From contig JAPFFF010000014.1 in the NCBI GenBank assembly GCA_039105265.1, forward strand, positions 2,108,001 through 2,172,000: a DNA stretch of 64,000 bases. The letters are read 5' to 3'. The notes under the pieces were generated by a model. That model saw nothing but the letters and a program-made list of their open reading frames with translations. It had not been told where the DNA came from and searched no databases. Both the position numbers and the translations under genes were made by a program. Shown one piece after another: positions 17,992 through 28,505 of this stretch (within the stretch, counting starts at the first letter, position 1; every line of letters starts with the position of its first letter). This DNA is from Tritrichomonas musculus. Lineage: Eukaryota > Parabasalia > Tritrichomonadida > Tritrichomonadidae.

Positions 17992-20900
17992 ATGGACTTC
18001 AACAAACTTTCAAGAGAAGAATTGATAAAACTTGTTCAAACACAGCAAAATCAAATACAAAGATTACAAAGAAGTGGCTTGTCTGGAAAAAAGATGAAAA
18101 CCAATATATCAAATGTAGATAATGACATAATGAACTTGTCTATAGACTTTTATGAAGAATCAAAGACACAAGCAAGACAAGCATACGAAAAAAGAGTACA
18201 AGAAGTGGATGATCAAGAGTTATTTCAAAGAGAACTCAAAAGACTCATGTTTATGGCTGCAAAAGAGTTCTCCTTTGACGTCGATATTGGAGACAGTGAG
18301 TGCAAGAGACTCGCATTTACAGAGATGCTTCGACACTGCTATAAGATTCGAAATAAATCAAAAGTTGTCGTCAAAGCATACACACTTGATGGACACGCAA
18401 AATGGTTCACTCTCAGCGACAAACATGACATAGAGAGCACAATAGGTCACATATCAGGCGAATTAGACTTGTCAGAAGAGAAATCAGATACAAACCCAAC
18501 TGTCAATTTTGAATTCATTCCAGTCAAATATGATGTACTTTTTCTAAGAAAACAACTAGACGATAAAGGAATTAAGTTCGATGTTATTAAAGAAGATGAA
18601 GATGACCATGCTTTATATCATGAAGAAGTCGAAATCGATCCAGATTATAGATCAACACCAGAAGGCTCATTCTTTCCTTTTATTAATTTATCTAATTTAG
18701 ATCTCAGTGAATTCCAAATATTCTCAAAGATAGATAAGAAAAATTATAAAGACAATTGTTTTGTCTATGCTTTGATTCAGTCAGGAGTGTTCAATGATGA
18801 AGAAATAAATCACTTGCGATATTATGTTCAAACAAAATCGATGCCAAATAACAAAATCAAAGAGATATCAGAAAAATTCAAATGCAGTTTTGTCGTGAAA
18901 AGAATCGACGAAAGGTTTGATATTAAGCATCAAATGCAGATCAAAATAGACACCAGAAAGAAAGGTTATGATCGAACAGTAGAGTTGCTTCTTTATAAAG
19001 ATCACTACATGATATATAGGCCAATCAAATGCACCATCTATTATCTTGAACATGCAAAAGAAATAGACGAAAAGTTCAAAGATGATAAAAACCGCTTCAT
19101 GATCAAAGGCATCAAAGGCGAAAAGATTTTTTATTCAGAAAATGGCACTCTTCCAATGATGATATTCAGAAAAATGTTTGAGCTCAATATGTTCAGAGAG
19201 ATAAGAAGCTGCGAATTATCCATATTGAATACAACCGAATACGATGGATTGAATGATTACATTGATCTTGATTATAATGAAGAATTATGCACAAAAATAA
19301 TAGACTCGAATAAAGATAAGAAGAAAGAGAAAGATTGGTCTAGAGTATATTATTCAGATTTTGAAACAGACACTACTGTATCTCCTCATCGTCCTTATTT
19401 GAATTGCACAGTGTATCGTGAAGGCCAAAATATTCACAAAATAAGTTTTGAAGGTGAAAACATTGATCGTCAGCTTCTCAATTATCTATACAATAATTCA
19501 CTAACTTATTTTCACAATTTAAAGTACGATGGTTGCTTTTTCATCAATACTCCTGGATGGAAAACACAAATAACTGAAAGAACAGGCACAGTTTTGCAAG
19601 TCATTATGCTCAAGTATGCTTCAAATGGTAAATTAGTGAAAAAGCTTACGTTTCGCAATTCCTATTCAATTATTCCATCGGCTCTCAGGAATTTTGCATC
19701 TATGTTTAATTTAGATGTGCATAAAGAGGTTATGGCATACAAAATATACACTGAAGAAAACATTCAAAAAGCTGTTCTGCCAATCAATGAATTCTATGAG
19801 CAGTATAGAAAAGAGAACGATGGCAAAGATGAAAGCAAACAAATCCTAGAAAATGCCAAAATAAGTGAAGCATACAATGAAAAAAATGATTCAATTAATA
19901 TTATGAAATATGCCAAGTTCTATTGTTTTAAGGATTGTATCGTTCTTATGAAAGGGCTTGAAAAATTTGATAAAGATTTGAAAGAAGTATTCAAACAAAC
20001 AGGTACAGAAATGTTAGGCGTTAATAACTTTATTTCAATCTCATCTATCGGTTATCATTTCGCCAATAAATATGGATGTTTTGACGGTTGTTATCAATTA
20101 AGTGGCAAACCGCAAAACTTTATTCAAAGATGTGTAAGCGGAGGAAGAACAATGACAGCATCAAATCAAAAGCAATATATAGAAGGAAGAATACAAGATT
20201 TTGATGCAGTTAGCCTTTATCCTTCAGCTATGTATGTAATGGATGGTGTTGCTAAAGGAAAACCGAAAATTTTGCCTCAAAATATAGACCATGATCAATT
20301 GATGAAATATGACACTTTTTTTATTGAAATCAATATTAATGAAATCAAGTGCAAATCCGATAAGCCATATAAATTCGGGCAAGTCTTTAGACGAAATGAT
20401 AAGGGCTCAAAAATATTTGACAATGACCCTGTTAGCAATTTTTATATTGACAAGATTGCACTAATGGATTTAATAGAGTTCTATGATATCAAATACGAAA
20501 TCATTCGTGGTTACTATTTTGATGAAGGATTTAATAAGAAGATAAATGAGTTCATTCTTGGATTATTTAATTTAAGACTCAAATATAAGAAAGAGAAGAA
20601 TCCACTGCAGTCAACGATCAAATTGCTATTGAATTCAATCTATGGCAAATCAATATTGAAAGCGATGAAAACCGAAACAAAAAGTGTACCCAGAGATGAG
20701 CTAATGAAATACATTTGGCGCAATTATAACTTTATCACAGAAATCTATGATGAACCGACAATTGATAGATGCTATGTGAAAAAGCTGAAGCCGATCAATG
20801 ATCATTTCAATCTCCCACAATTTGGTGCTAGCGTTCTTTCATGGTCAAAACATTTGATGAATCGTGTTATGGCTAGTGCAGAACAAAAAGGGATTGAAAT

Positions 20901-21342
20901 ATTCTATCAAGATACCGATAGCATGCACCTATATGAAGATGATGTGAAAAAAGTGGCAGAGATCTTTAAGGAGAAATATAATGCTGAATTAATAGGTGAA
21001 AACATGTGTCAATTTCATAATGATTTTGACGGTTTTGAGGGTGCAGTAGGCCAAATACATTCACGAAAACTGATCGCATTAGGCAAGAAAAGTTATTTAG
21101 ATATCTTAGTCGATGAAGAAGGAAAAGAAGGATATCATATAAGACTCAAGGGCATTCCTCATCAAGTGATCATTAATAAATGTAAACGAATGGGCATCAC
21201 AATTGAAGAACTCTATGAAAAATTGTATGCTGGGGCCAAAATGGAGTTCAATTTATTAGATGGCACAAATGCATTCAGAAAAACTCAAACTTTTCAGCAG
21301 ACTAATCTCAAAAAGTTTAGCAGGACCCTTAAATTCATTTAG
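17992..21342 (+). CDS. Protein-primed DNA polymerase B (Polinton PolB) with N-terminal Cys/His domain
   Basis: This 1116-residue polymerase has exonuclease motif I YYSDFETD (about 455), exonuclease II-like YFHNLKYDGCFF (about 507), polymerase motif A FDAVSLYPSAMY (about 736), motif B NSIYGKS (about 881) and motif C YQDTDSMHLYE (about 973). It belongs to the protein-primed family B, which copies linear DNA from a terminal protein. The first 450 residues are an extension. Within it NCFVYALIQSGVF (about 257) and KDHYMIYRP (about 336) look like the Cys and His ends of a small cysteine-protease-like (OTU/papain-like) fold, which is inference. Its 3' end overlaps the converging minus-strand gene by eight bases. 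Confidence 0.9.
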   Translation: MDFNKLSREELIKLVQTQQNQIQRLQRSGLSGKKMKTNISNVDNDIMNLSIDFYEESKTQARQAYEKRVQEVDDQELFQRELKRLMFMAAKEFSFDVDIGDSECKRLAFTEMLRHCYKIRNKSKVVVKAYTLDGHAKWFTLSDKHDIESTIGHISGELDLSEEKSDTNPTVNFEFIPVKYDVLFLRKQLDDKGIKFDVIKEDEDDHALYHEEVEIDPDYRSTPEGSFFPFINLSNLDLSEFQIFSKIDKKNYKDNCFVYALIQSGVFNDEEINHLRYYVQTKSMPNNKIKEISEKFKCSFVVKRIDERFDIKHQMQIKIDTRKKGYDRTVELLLYKDHYMIYRPIKCTIYYLEHAKEIDEKFKDDKNRFMIKGIKGEKIFYSENGTLPMMIFRKMFELNMFREIRSCELSILNTTEYDGLNDYIDLDYNEELCTKIIDSNKDKKKEKDWSRVYYSDFETDTTVSPHRPYLNCTVYREGQNIHKISFEGENIDRQLLNYLYNNSLTYFHNLKYDGCFFINTPGWKTQITERTGTVLQVIMLKYASNGKLVKKLTFRNSYSIIPSALRNFASMFNLDVHKEVMAYKIYTEENIQKAVLPINEFYEQYRKENDGKDESKQILENAKISEAYNEKNDSINIMKYAKFYCFKDCIVLMKGLEKFDKDLKEVFKQTGTEMLGVNNFISISSIGYHFANKYGCFDGCYQLSGKPQNFIQRCVSGGRTMTASNQKQYIEGRIQDFDAVSLYPSAMYVMDGVAKGKPKILPQNIDHDQLMKYDTFFIEININEIKCKSDKPYKFGQVFRRNDKGSKIFDNDPVSNFYIDKIALMDLIEFYDIKYEIIRGYYFDEGFNKKINEFILGLFNLRLKYKKEKNPLQSTIKLLLNSIYGKSILKAMKTETKSVPRDELMKYIWRNYNFITEIYDEPTIDRCYVKKLKPINDHFNLPQFGASVLSWSKHLMNRVMASAEQKGIEIFYQDTDSMHLYEDDVKKVAEIFKEKYNAELIGENMCQFHNDFDGFEGAVGQIHSRKLIALGKKSYLDILVDEEGKEGYHIRLKGIPHQVIINKCKRMGITIEELYEKLYAGAKMEFNLLDGTNAFRKTQTFQQTNLKKFSRTLKFI

Positions 21343-22072
21343 TTAACACATCCTTAACGTCTGCATCTTTAGCTGGCTTTACTTTAATTGAAACAAACAA
21401 AGGACTTTTTAAAGCGATAGGCTGAAATTGGAAATCGACTAAACTTAATTCTAAATATTTTAAACTATCTGTGTTTGTTTTTATTTTTATTGGTTTTCCT
21501 TCTTTCTCAAAGTCATAAATCAGTGGCTTGCCGTCTATAGCCATTGTGTTTATATTTCCTATAACTGAAGGCGTATACTCTTGATCTCCAATAGCTGAAT
21601 ACATCGGATTACCTTGTAAAGAGACTAAATAAAGTTTTGTATGAGTTATGATCGGCAAATCTGGCACAATAAAGGGTTCTTTAGGATCAATTGTCAAAGG
21701 CAACGGAGTGTTATATAATCCAGTCAATAATGCTGCTCTGTGAGATATTGATGTAATTGTTGTTTTCAAACTTGCTGTTATCTTAAATGTTCGTTTATTT
21801 TTATCATATTCCCATGCTAATTCACTTTTCTGACTAAAAATTTGTTCAAGTTGTTTGATAGAATAATGATAGGACTCAGAAAATTCAATAGTATGAACGG
21901 TTTTGCCAACTTGATATTTCATATAATCATCTTTTGTGCTTAATAATATGTTTGAATTAGTGTTTATAGAAGACACATAATATTTTACATAGCTGCATTT
22001 CCAAGGTATATTCATCGTCAAAGAAACAGTATGATATTTTTGTGAATCACGGCTTTGCATAGAAATTAACAT
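21335..22072 (-). CDS. Candidate minor capsid (penton-like) protein (Polinton)
   Basis: This 245-residue protein is beta-rich. Its C-terminal block LKYLELSLVDFQFQPIALKSPLFVSIKVKP has the form 'L-x-L-x-D-x-x-G/Q-x-P-I, then hydrophobic strand' seen at the end of single-jelly-roll minor capsid proteins of Polintons. An LPIITHTKLYLVSLQGNP block sits in the middle. In the family such proteins occupy the capsid vertices. I call it by pattern and size only. It converges on PolB and is divergent from the giant gene starting at 22089. Confidence 0.6.
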   Translation of the reverse strand: MLISMQSRDSQKYHTVSLTMNIPWKCSYVKYYVSSINTNSNILLSTKDDYMKYQVGKTVHTIEFSESYHYSIKQLEQIFSQKSELAWEYDKNKRTFKITASLKTTITSISHRAALLTGLYNTPLPLTIDPKEPFIVPDLPIITHTKLYLVSLQGNPMYSAIGDQEYTPSVIGNINTMAIDGKPLIYDFEKEGKPIKIKTNTDSLKYLELSLVDFQFQPIALKSPLFVSIKVKPAKDADVKDVLTK

Positions 22073-22088
22073 TTATTTATTATTAAAT

Positions 22089-25000
22089 ATGTCGATTGGT
22101 TTATTCTCAATTCAATCAAGTGAGGCTGAGACATTAAAATCAAATGGAATAGAAATCAAAGTCGGAGAAGATGAGAATGGAAATAAAATTGTTCAAATAG
22201 AAGATGAAGATGGTTCTTCAGTTTTCTTCAATAACATTTATAATAAAACAGAGATAGATGCTTATATAACCGCAGGTGCAGGTATAAAACCAGGAGATAT
22301 AAAAAACTTATATAAAGTCAATATTTATCCAACAGGACAAATCAAGGTGAATGGCAAATTGACCAATGCTTTCACCTTAGAACAGCTTTATAAATGTTTG
22401 AATGATAATTCAGATGCTATTCAAAACTCTCTAAATCAATTGAAAATAGACGCAACTTTTGATGTAAACCGTGAAATTTCAGACTTAACATTGAAAGGAT
22501 TAGATTTTGATCTAAAGAATAAACATTATATCTCAACAGAAAACAATTCAATAAAGACATATAATCAATTAATAAGAGTACTCAATCAGTTTATTAAACA
22601 TTCAAGGGCTATGACGGTTATCAGCCCAGATAATAAACTATTGAAAATGCTCCCCCTTAAAAAAGAGGATGGTGCTCAACTTTTGGATTATTGGGAGGAT
22701 AAACGATGCTATTATGAAAAAGAAAAAGTAACCACAATTAATGAGATTATTGAATCATTGAATATCACTCTTGAAAATTTATATAATTGGATGAAAACAT
22801 TCAATAATTTGAAAGATTTCGGTTTTGACAGTTCATCAAATATTAAACCAGATGGAAAAGCAAAAGTGATAACGTATGTAGAAACCGAAAAAGAATCAGA
22901 ACCATGGTATGGATCATTTTTGACCAAAAATAGAATGAAAACTAAAGAAGAACCTATCACAAATTTTGACCAAATGGTCAATGCAATCAATACAAACACA
23001 GAAACAATATCTCAAATGCATGAAGATATTATGGAAGGCTTAAATAATCAAGAAGTGACAGTATATAATGAAGCCAAAGATGAAATAGAGACAAAAACTT
23101 TAAAAACAAAAACAGTGAACGATAAAGGTGAAATCGAATATGATAATATAGCCAATGTTTTTGAAAAATTGAAGAAGGCCGATAAACAGAATCAGAATTT
23201 TTTCCGTCATATCATGGAGAATTTTAATAAAACTGCTTTGAAAAATATATATAATAATTTTAAACAGACTGTGTTTGGTAAAGATGGAGAAACATATCAG
23301 AAGACATATATAGCACATTTTGATGATGATGTTGCTGGTGATAAACATTTTGCCGTTGTCGAAAATTTTGTCGACTTTTTGAAACAATACTTTTCAAATA
23401 CAAGCAGTTTTGAAGACTGGAAAGAATGGATAGGCAAAAATATAAATAAACAGAAAATGATGGAGGCTCTTGATAAAATTCAGATACCATTTCATAAATT
23501 AGATGGAGAAATAGAAAATAGAGAATATCGTTTTATGTTTGATGGAGAGGATATTGTTGATATTGAAAATCCAGTTGATATAGGCAAGTTCATGGATTGG
23601 CTCAAAGAGATAATTCAAAATAGTAAATATACAGCTCCAATACAAACATTTTTATATAACAACTTTTCCAAAGAAAAATTTATTGAAATATTTAACGGTA
23701 CAGTTCAATTAATATGGGATAAATCCACAAAAAAAATTATTCATGCAGTTTATCAATTTGTCAATCATCCAATAGAAACGACGGGTGATATCGTTATTGA
23801 AGTGAATAGTGCTTATGAATTTTTGAAAAAATATTATGAAAACCAAACAGAGCTTATGAAAAGTATCCTTACTGTTATTTTGGTTCTTCTTGGTTCAGGA
23901 ATTACGGGAATGGTAATCACAAGTGCATTCAAAAAGATTCGTGCCAAAAAAATTGAAAATGGACGTTTAGCATTAAGCACGAGCAATTTTGAAGGTGGTC
24001 AATTGTTGGATATTAATGATGGCATTATTATTGATGGAAATGGAAATGATAATAATGATGATGATAATAATGATGACGATATGAGAGACCCTAGTTTTCA
24101 GGGATGGATCGATACAACAAATAGAAATATTCGAAATATTATTCAGCAACATAATGTTTTAGAAGAAAGAGTCTCAAATATAAGAGAATGCAATTGTAAT
24201 GATAATAATAATAATAATAATAATCAAAGATTTTTTGGCCAAATTTCTCAACAACAACATCTTGACATTCAACAATTAATTCAAAAGCAAAATCATTTAA
24301 TAATTGATAATAGTGTCGGCTCTTTTGTTGATGCGATGTTTCAACCAGAAATATATCAAGAAGCAGCAACTCAAGTGAACACAACGATAAAAAGACGACG
24401 AAAAAAGAAAGAAAAAGTGAATGTAATTGACACATCACATGATCGTTCTTTTCAAAGAGATGAAAATTATGTTTTTGACATATTAACTGATCATTGGGTT
24501 CTTCATAATAATTCTAATTTTCAATCAGGTTGGCGAACAAATCTTAATGCACAAAATATGCCACGCAATTTTATCATTGACACTTTTCATGGTGAATGGG
24601 TTGCTGTCGGTGCAGAAAATGGTATTCAAGAATCAAATACAGACTGGAGAACGAATCCTAGTTCAGCATTAGCAACCTTTCTGTTGCCATCTCAAATAAA
24701 TGATGGTGTTTTTCGTTGGAGTGATAGATATGATCAATGGATATTTCATGCAAATTATAACTCATATACAAATCAAGATCAAAGTGAAAGATTAGAATGG
24801 CAAAGAGATCAAAGACAACATTTTGGTGATAATTATGTTTGGAATGTTTTTGATCAAGAATGGCAAGAACATGGACAGAATTTTGAAGCTGGATGGAGAA
24901 CCAATCATGAATTTGTTCCTCCTGATAACTATGTATGGGATGATTATTTAGAAGAGTGGGTGATGTTATCATATAGAAATAGAGGTTTTGACAGAAATTG

Positions 25001-28000
25001 GAGAAATAGCTATTCAGAGAGTGTTTCAGTTATGGTTGAATTTTTGAATTCAGGCCGATTTTTAGGAAAAGGCCAAATTGTTCAATATGGAGGTGAATGG
25101 GTTTGGCGCCATCATGTAGACCCCGTTGATGATATTAAATTATTATCAGATGAAATAGCAGATATTAATATTAATAATAATTTGCCAGCAAATATTTCAG
25201 GAGTGAATTCAGTAAATGAATTATTAGAAAGCTATGATATCAATATTTTGAAAGAAGATGGCCGAACAATTGATGAGAAAAAACCGGTTTTAGGCAATTT
25301 CAATATATTAGCAAATTTGAATGTAAATGGATTAATAAACGGTGTTGATATTGAAAAATTAGCTACGTCATCAGATAAGACAGATTCACTTTTTAATATA
25401 AAATTTGGAGTTCCAGAATTCAATGTGAAAAATGAAAACGTTGAAGGGGATACAAAAACAATCAATAATGTAAATTATAATATATTGAAAATTAAAATAA
25501 ATGATGATGATATTGAACAAAAATTGAAAGCTTTCAATGGGAATATATTCAAAATAATTCTCAGAAAAGATGTTGTTTATGACACAGAAGGACGATATAT
25601 CAAAGAATTTTTCATAAGCGTTCATGATAATCATATTCAATGTCCGATAATAGCTTATGATGAAGAATCGAAAGGATATACAAATAAATGTTCTGAAGAT
25701 AGCTCTCAATTTTTCATAGCTTTTGATGAGCGTCTCAATATTGTGCCATATACGTTATGGATGAACGGTGATTTAAGTATAATGAATCAAACAAGTCAAG
25801 ATTTTATTGAATCGAATAAACCAGTTTTTAAGTGCAAAATAATTGAAGCAGATAATTCTCTCAAATTACACAAAAGTGACGTTCATTATTTCTATAAGCC
25901 TTCAATTATTTCAGAAGATAATGATTATTATAAAATGATTTTTGAAATACCTTCTGATTATACAATACCTCTCAATTTACAATTTAAATTCTCAGAATAT
26001 TGTTTTGGCAATAAATGGGACTTAATATGGGATGGAACAAAATGGGATGGCAAAAATATCCAAGGCAAATCAAATGGAAAAATAATAAATAAATGCAATA
26101 CAAGAGCCAAAAAAGATGCTTATGATGCTATTGGTGCATGTGTTATGATGAAGAATGATGACTGGAATAAACAATTCTTTACTGATAATATATGGTATAC
26201 AAATGTTAATGAAAAGAATTTAATGCAAGCATTTATCAGAAGACCTGTTAGAGGAGAAGGATGGGAAAAAGATGGCAAAATTGAATTGAAAGTGAAATTT
26301 AATGATGGTACTTTGAAAGATGGAAATGAAATAGGTGTTGATTGGGGAAACACAAATTTCAGTCATTCGGTTGAAGGCTATGATCTTTATGCAATTGAAA
26401 TATTAATATATAATTATTCGAAACGAACTTTTGAGGTGAAAAACATTGAGGAAATTTTCTTGGATATCTATTCACCAAATTCAGATATAGCAAATCGAAT
26501 GTCATTTCGCCTTGAGGGAGTTCACCATGTTGAAAGGAACGATACAGCTTATTGCGATACTATCGGTGTTCTCGATACAATTGAAAAAATCTCTTATCGT
26601 TATGAAGATTCAAAAATTGATGCAAGTCATAGAAATATTGAATTATATCTGAAAAAGGATTTGGTGGATCCAGTAGATGAGGTCAATTGGGATGGAATTA
26701 TGAATCCTTTCAAATATATTATTCAGCAACAATTTTATGAAATAACACCAAATCCAAATGCAGCAACCACACTTTATACAGATTATAATATCACAAGTTC
26801 TAAAATCATAACCGCCGATAACATCACGACGATGAGAAGTGATTTAAATTTAGTGACAAATAATTTGGATGTCGTATCGTACGATTTGAATGAAATGAAT
26901 CATAGAGTTAACGTACTTGATTCAGAAATGGTTCAAGTCAAAGACATAACTCAACATTTAGAACATGACGTTAAGAATTTAAGAATTGTTTCATATACAG
27001 CCCTAGCTTTTGGTATTGCAGGTACAGTGGGGAGTGCAGCATCTATCGGCATGCAACTTTTTCCACATGGTATCAGAATTTTAAAAGCAGCTTTTTCTAG
27101 CTTTTTCAGAGGTATGTTTAGTAGGTCCAGAGTTTTGGGTGCTCCTGATTGGACCAGATTACGAATTATGTTCGGAAATATTGCTATTAGAAGCATAACC
27201 ACCGATATTTCACCTGTTATTAATTGGTGTAATTCAGAATATAAACAATTAGACGATATAACTTTTGATAACGAAGATGAAAATCCAGAAGAATATTCGT
27301 TATCAGTTGAAGCCGCTTATGAATTATGTAATCAATTCAGAGAAACATTGAAACCTATTTTCAAATTATTGGCCTTAAAGGTGGATGAAATAGCCAATGA
27401 ATTTGAAAATAATGATTTTATTTCAAAAAGTGATTTGAAAAGAGACGATACAATTGACATTAATGGCAAATTAATTGATGGCAAAATACATTTAGAAGCT
27501 GAGGATACAATAAGTGAAGGAATTATCAAAGTCAGGATTATGATTATGAAAGTAAGCGAATATAATGATATAGACTATGAAGAGAATTATCCAATAATTC
27601 ATATATCAAATGGAGAGATATCGAACTATGAGGGCACAGAGAACTTTCCAACTGCATCTCTCCAAGACAAAACTATAATTATTGATAACCCAAAGAGACA
27701 TAGAATTAGTGCAATCAGCATCAAAGAGAACACAGCGATAAGAAGTATGAAATATTCTGTAAATGATATAGCATATATGAGTGACATTGATGCGCTTAAT
27801 AAAAAGATTGATCAAATAGAAGAAAACTCACATACAAACGATGAAAACATAGCAAAAATAATGAATACTTATCCTACTGTTGATGAAACAAATGAGGCTT
27901 TAGATGTGCTCAAAGACAGAATTGAGACATTAGAGGCTGAAAATACCACATTAAAGGCTACGATAGCCGCTTTTGAAGCTAGGATAGCTGCTCTTGAAGA

Positions 28001-28394
28001 GAAAAATGACCCAGATAGTGAATGGAAAGCATATTATACAGGCTTTACTGATGTCACTGATGAATATAATAGGTATTTTCTATTCTCTTATTTTACAAGT
28101 GAGAAACACATAATTATTGATAATTTAGATAATGATCCAACAGGTGATAATGAACCTGTTCCAGATGGGGAGTACTTATTGATATTCAAGGACAAGACTC
28201 AAAAGCTACATTTTATTAGATTTATATCAACTGAATGGTCTGACCCTCAACAAATAAAATCATATTTGGATGAAATATACTTTAAAGACACTAGCCCACC
28301 TTCTGGTGCTTATGATATATATAATATTGAGTTAGATTGTGATACCTGTTCTATGATTTGTTTCGATGCTATATATATGAAGAAATCAGCATAA
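22089..28394 (+). CDS. Giant 2101-residue putative surface/fibre protein (Polinton)
   Basis: This is the largest gene of the element. Residues 1-590 are polar and helical. A hydrophobic segment TVILVLLGSGITGMVIT (about 592-612) could span a membrane. Asp/Asn tracts follow, then at about 790-1010 about five Trp-rich repeats of the form NYVWD...EW...GWRTN. Next is a long beta-rich region (about 1010-1600), a second hydrophobic Gly/Ala-rich segment (ALAFGIAGTVGSAASIG, about 1636), a coiled coil (about 1935-1980, ETLEAENTTLKATI type) and a globular C-terminal domain. Trp repeats, coiled coil and end domain suggest a virion spike or host-contact protein, which is inference. No family is recognised. 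Confidence 0.65.
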   Translation: MSIGLFSIQSSEAETLKSNGIEIKVGEDENGNKIVQIEDEDGSSVFFNNIYNKTEIDAYITAGAGIKPGDIKNLYKVNIYPTGQIKVNGKLTNAFTLEQLYKCLNDNSDAIQNSLNQLKIDATFDVNREISDLTLKGLDFDLKNKHYISTENNSIKTYNQLIRVLNQFIKHSRAMTVISPDNKLLKMLPLKKEDGAQLLDYWEDKRCYYEKEKVTTINEIIESLNITLENLYNWMKTFNNLKDFGFDSSSNIKPDGKAKVITYVETEKESEPWYGSFLTKNRMKTKEEPITNFDQMVNAINTNTETISQMHEDIMEGLNNQEVTVYNEAKDEIETKTLKTKTVNDKGEIEYDNIANVFEKLKKADKQNQNFFRHIMENFNKTALKNIYNNFKQTVFGKDGETYQKTYIAHFDDDVAGDKHFAVVENFVDFLKQYFSNTSSFEDWKEWIGKNINKQKMMEALDKIQIPFHKLDGEIENREYRFMFDGEDIVDIENPVDIGKFMDWLKEIIQNSKYTAPIQTFLYNNFSKEKFIEIFNGTVQLIWDKSTKKIIHAVYQFVNHPIETTGDIVIEVNSAYEFLKKYYENQTELMKSILTVILVLLGSGITGMVITSAFKKIRAKKIENGRLALSTSNFEGGQLLDINDGIIIDGNGNDNNDDDNNDDDMRDPSFQGWIDTTNRNIRNIIQQHNVLEERVSNIRECNCNDNNNNNNNQRFFGQISQQQHLDIQQLIQKQNHLIIDNSVGSFVDAMFQPEIYQEAATQVNTTIKRRRKKKEKVNVIDTSHDRSFQRDENYVFDILTDHWVLHNNSNFQSGWRTNLNAQNMPRNFIIDTFHGEWVAVGAENGIQESNTDWRTNPSSALATFLLPSQINDGVFRWSDRYDQWIFHANYNSYTNQDQSERLEWQRDQRQHFGDNYVWNVFDQEWQEHGQNFEAGWRTNHEFVPPDNYVWDDYLEEWVMLSYRNRGFDRNWRNSYSESVSVMVEFLNSGRFLGKGQIVQYGGEWVWRHHVDPVDDIKLLSDEIADININNNLPANISGVNSVNELLESYDINILKEDGRTIDEKKPVLGNFNILANLNVNGLINGVDIEKLATSSDKTDSLFNIKFGVPEFNVKNENVEGDTKTINNVNYNILKIKINDDDIEQKLKAFNGNIFKIILRKDVVYDTEGRYIKEFFISVHDNHIQCPIIAYDEESKGYTNKCSEDSSQFFIAFDERLNIVPYTLWMNGDLSIMNQTSQDFIESNKPVFKCKIIEADNSLKLHKSDVHYFYKPSIISEDNDYYKMIFEIPSDYTIPLNLQFKFSEYCFGNKWDLIWDGTKWDGKNIQGKSNGKIINKCNTRAKKDAYDAIGACVMMKNDDWNKQFFTDNIWYTNVNEKNLMQAFIRRPVRGEGWEKDGKIELKVKFNDGTLKDGNEIGVDWGNTNFSHSVEGYDLYAIEILIYNYSKRTFEVKNIEEIFLDIYSPNSDIANRMSFRLEGVHHVERNDTAYCDTIGVLDTIEKISYRYEDSKIDASHRNIELYLKKDLVDPVDEVNWDGIMNPFKYIIQQQFYEITPNPNAATTLYTDYNITSSKIITADNITTMRSDLNLVTNNLDVVSYDLNEMNHRVNVLDSEMVQVKDITQHLEHDVKNLRIVSYTALAFGIAGTVGSAASIGMQLFPHGIRILKAAFSSFFRGMFSRSRVLGAPDWTRLRIMFGNIAIRSITTDISPVINWCNSEYKQLDDITFDNEDENPEEYSLSVEAAYELCNQFRETLKPIFKLLALKVDEIANEFENNDFISKSDLKRDDTIDINGKLIDGKIHLEAEDTISEGIIKVRIMIMKVSEYNDIDYEENYPIIHISNGEISNYEGTENFPTASLQDKTIIIDNPKRHRISAISIKENTAIRSMKYSVNDIAYMSDIDALNKKIDQIEENSHTNDENIAKIMNTYPTVDETNEALDVLKDRIETLEAENTTLKATIAAFEARIAALEEKNDPDSEWKAYYTGFTDVTDEYNRYFLFSYFTSEKHIIIDNLDNDPTGDNEPVPDGEYLLIFKDKTQKLHFIRFISTEWSDPQQIKSYLDEIYFKDTSPPSGAYDIYNIELDCDTCSMICFDAIYMKKSA

Positions 28395-28452
28395 ACTATC
28401 TATCATATATTTTTTTTGCTTATAACTATCCCCCAGTGAAATCATCGGCGCA
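28395..28452. other. Right-end spacer of the Polinton
   Basis: A short T-rich stretch and the imperfect inner edge of the inverted repeat. No gene. Confidence 0.5.
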
Positions 28453-28500
28453 GTTAGGTCTGGGCGACCGTTAAGGGCGCACAGCCTAACGTATACTACT
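28453..28500 (-). repeat. Polinton right terminal inverted repeat
   Basis: Exact reverse complement of 2960-3007, ending in CT, followed by the second copy of the 5-bp target duplication. Confidence 0.95.
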
Positions 28501-28505
28501 ACATA
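28501..28505. repeat. Target site duplication, right (acata)
   Basis: Second copy of acata; the LINE sequence resumes here and continues in the reading frame used in the unbroken copies. Confidence 0.9.

Larger units (their letters stand above)
2960..28500. mobile_element. Polinton/Maverick, 25.5 kb, looks whole
   Basis: This self-synthesising DNA transposon has 48-bp perfect terminal inverted repeats beginning AG and ending CT, flanked by a 5-bp target duplication. Parts in order: Rep-like HUH protein, HNH nuclease, Ulp1-like protease, two unknown proteins, integrase, packaging ATPase, two small basic/charged proteins, major capsid protein, unknown, Glu-rich coiled coil (minus), unknown, SF3 helicase (minus), bZIP-like protein, palindrome cluster, unknown (minus), repeat protein, protein-primed PolB, candidate minor capsid (minus), giant surface-like protein. 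The gene set is that of Polintons that may form virions. No damage is obvious in the core genes. Perfect termini and target duplication suggest a recent insertion. It lies in LINE copy A, so it is younger than that copy. Confidence 0.95.
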
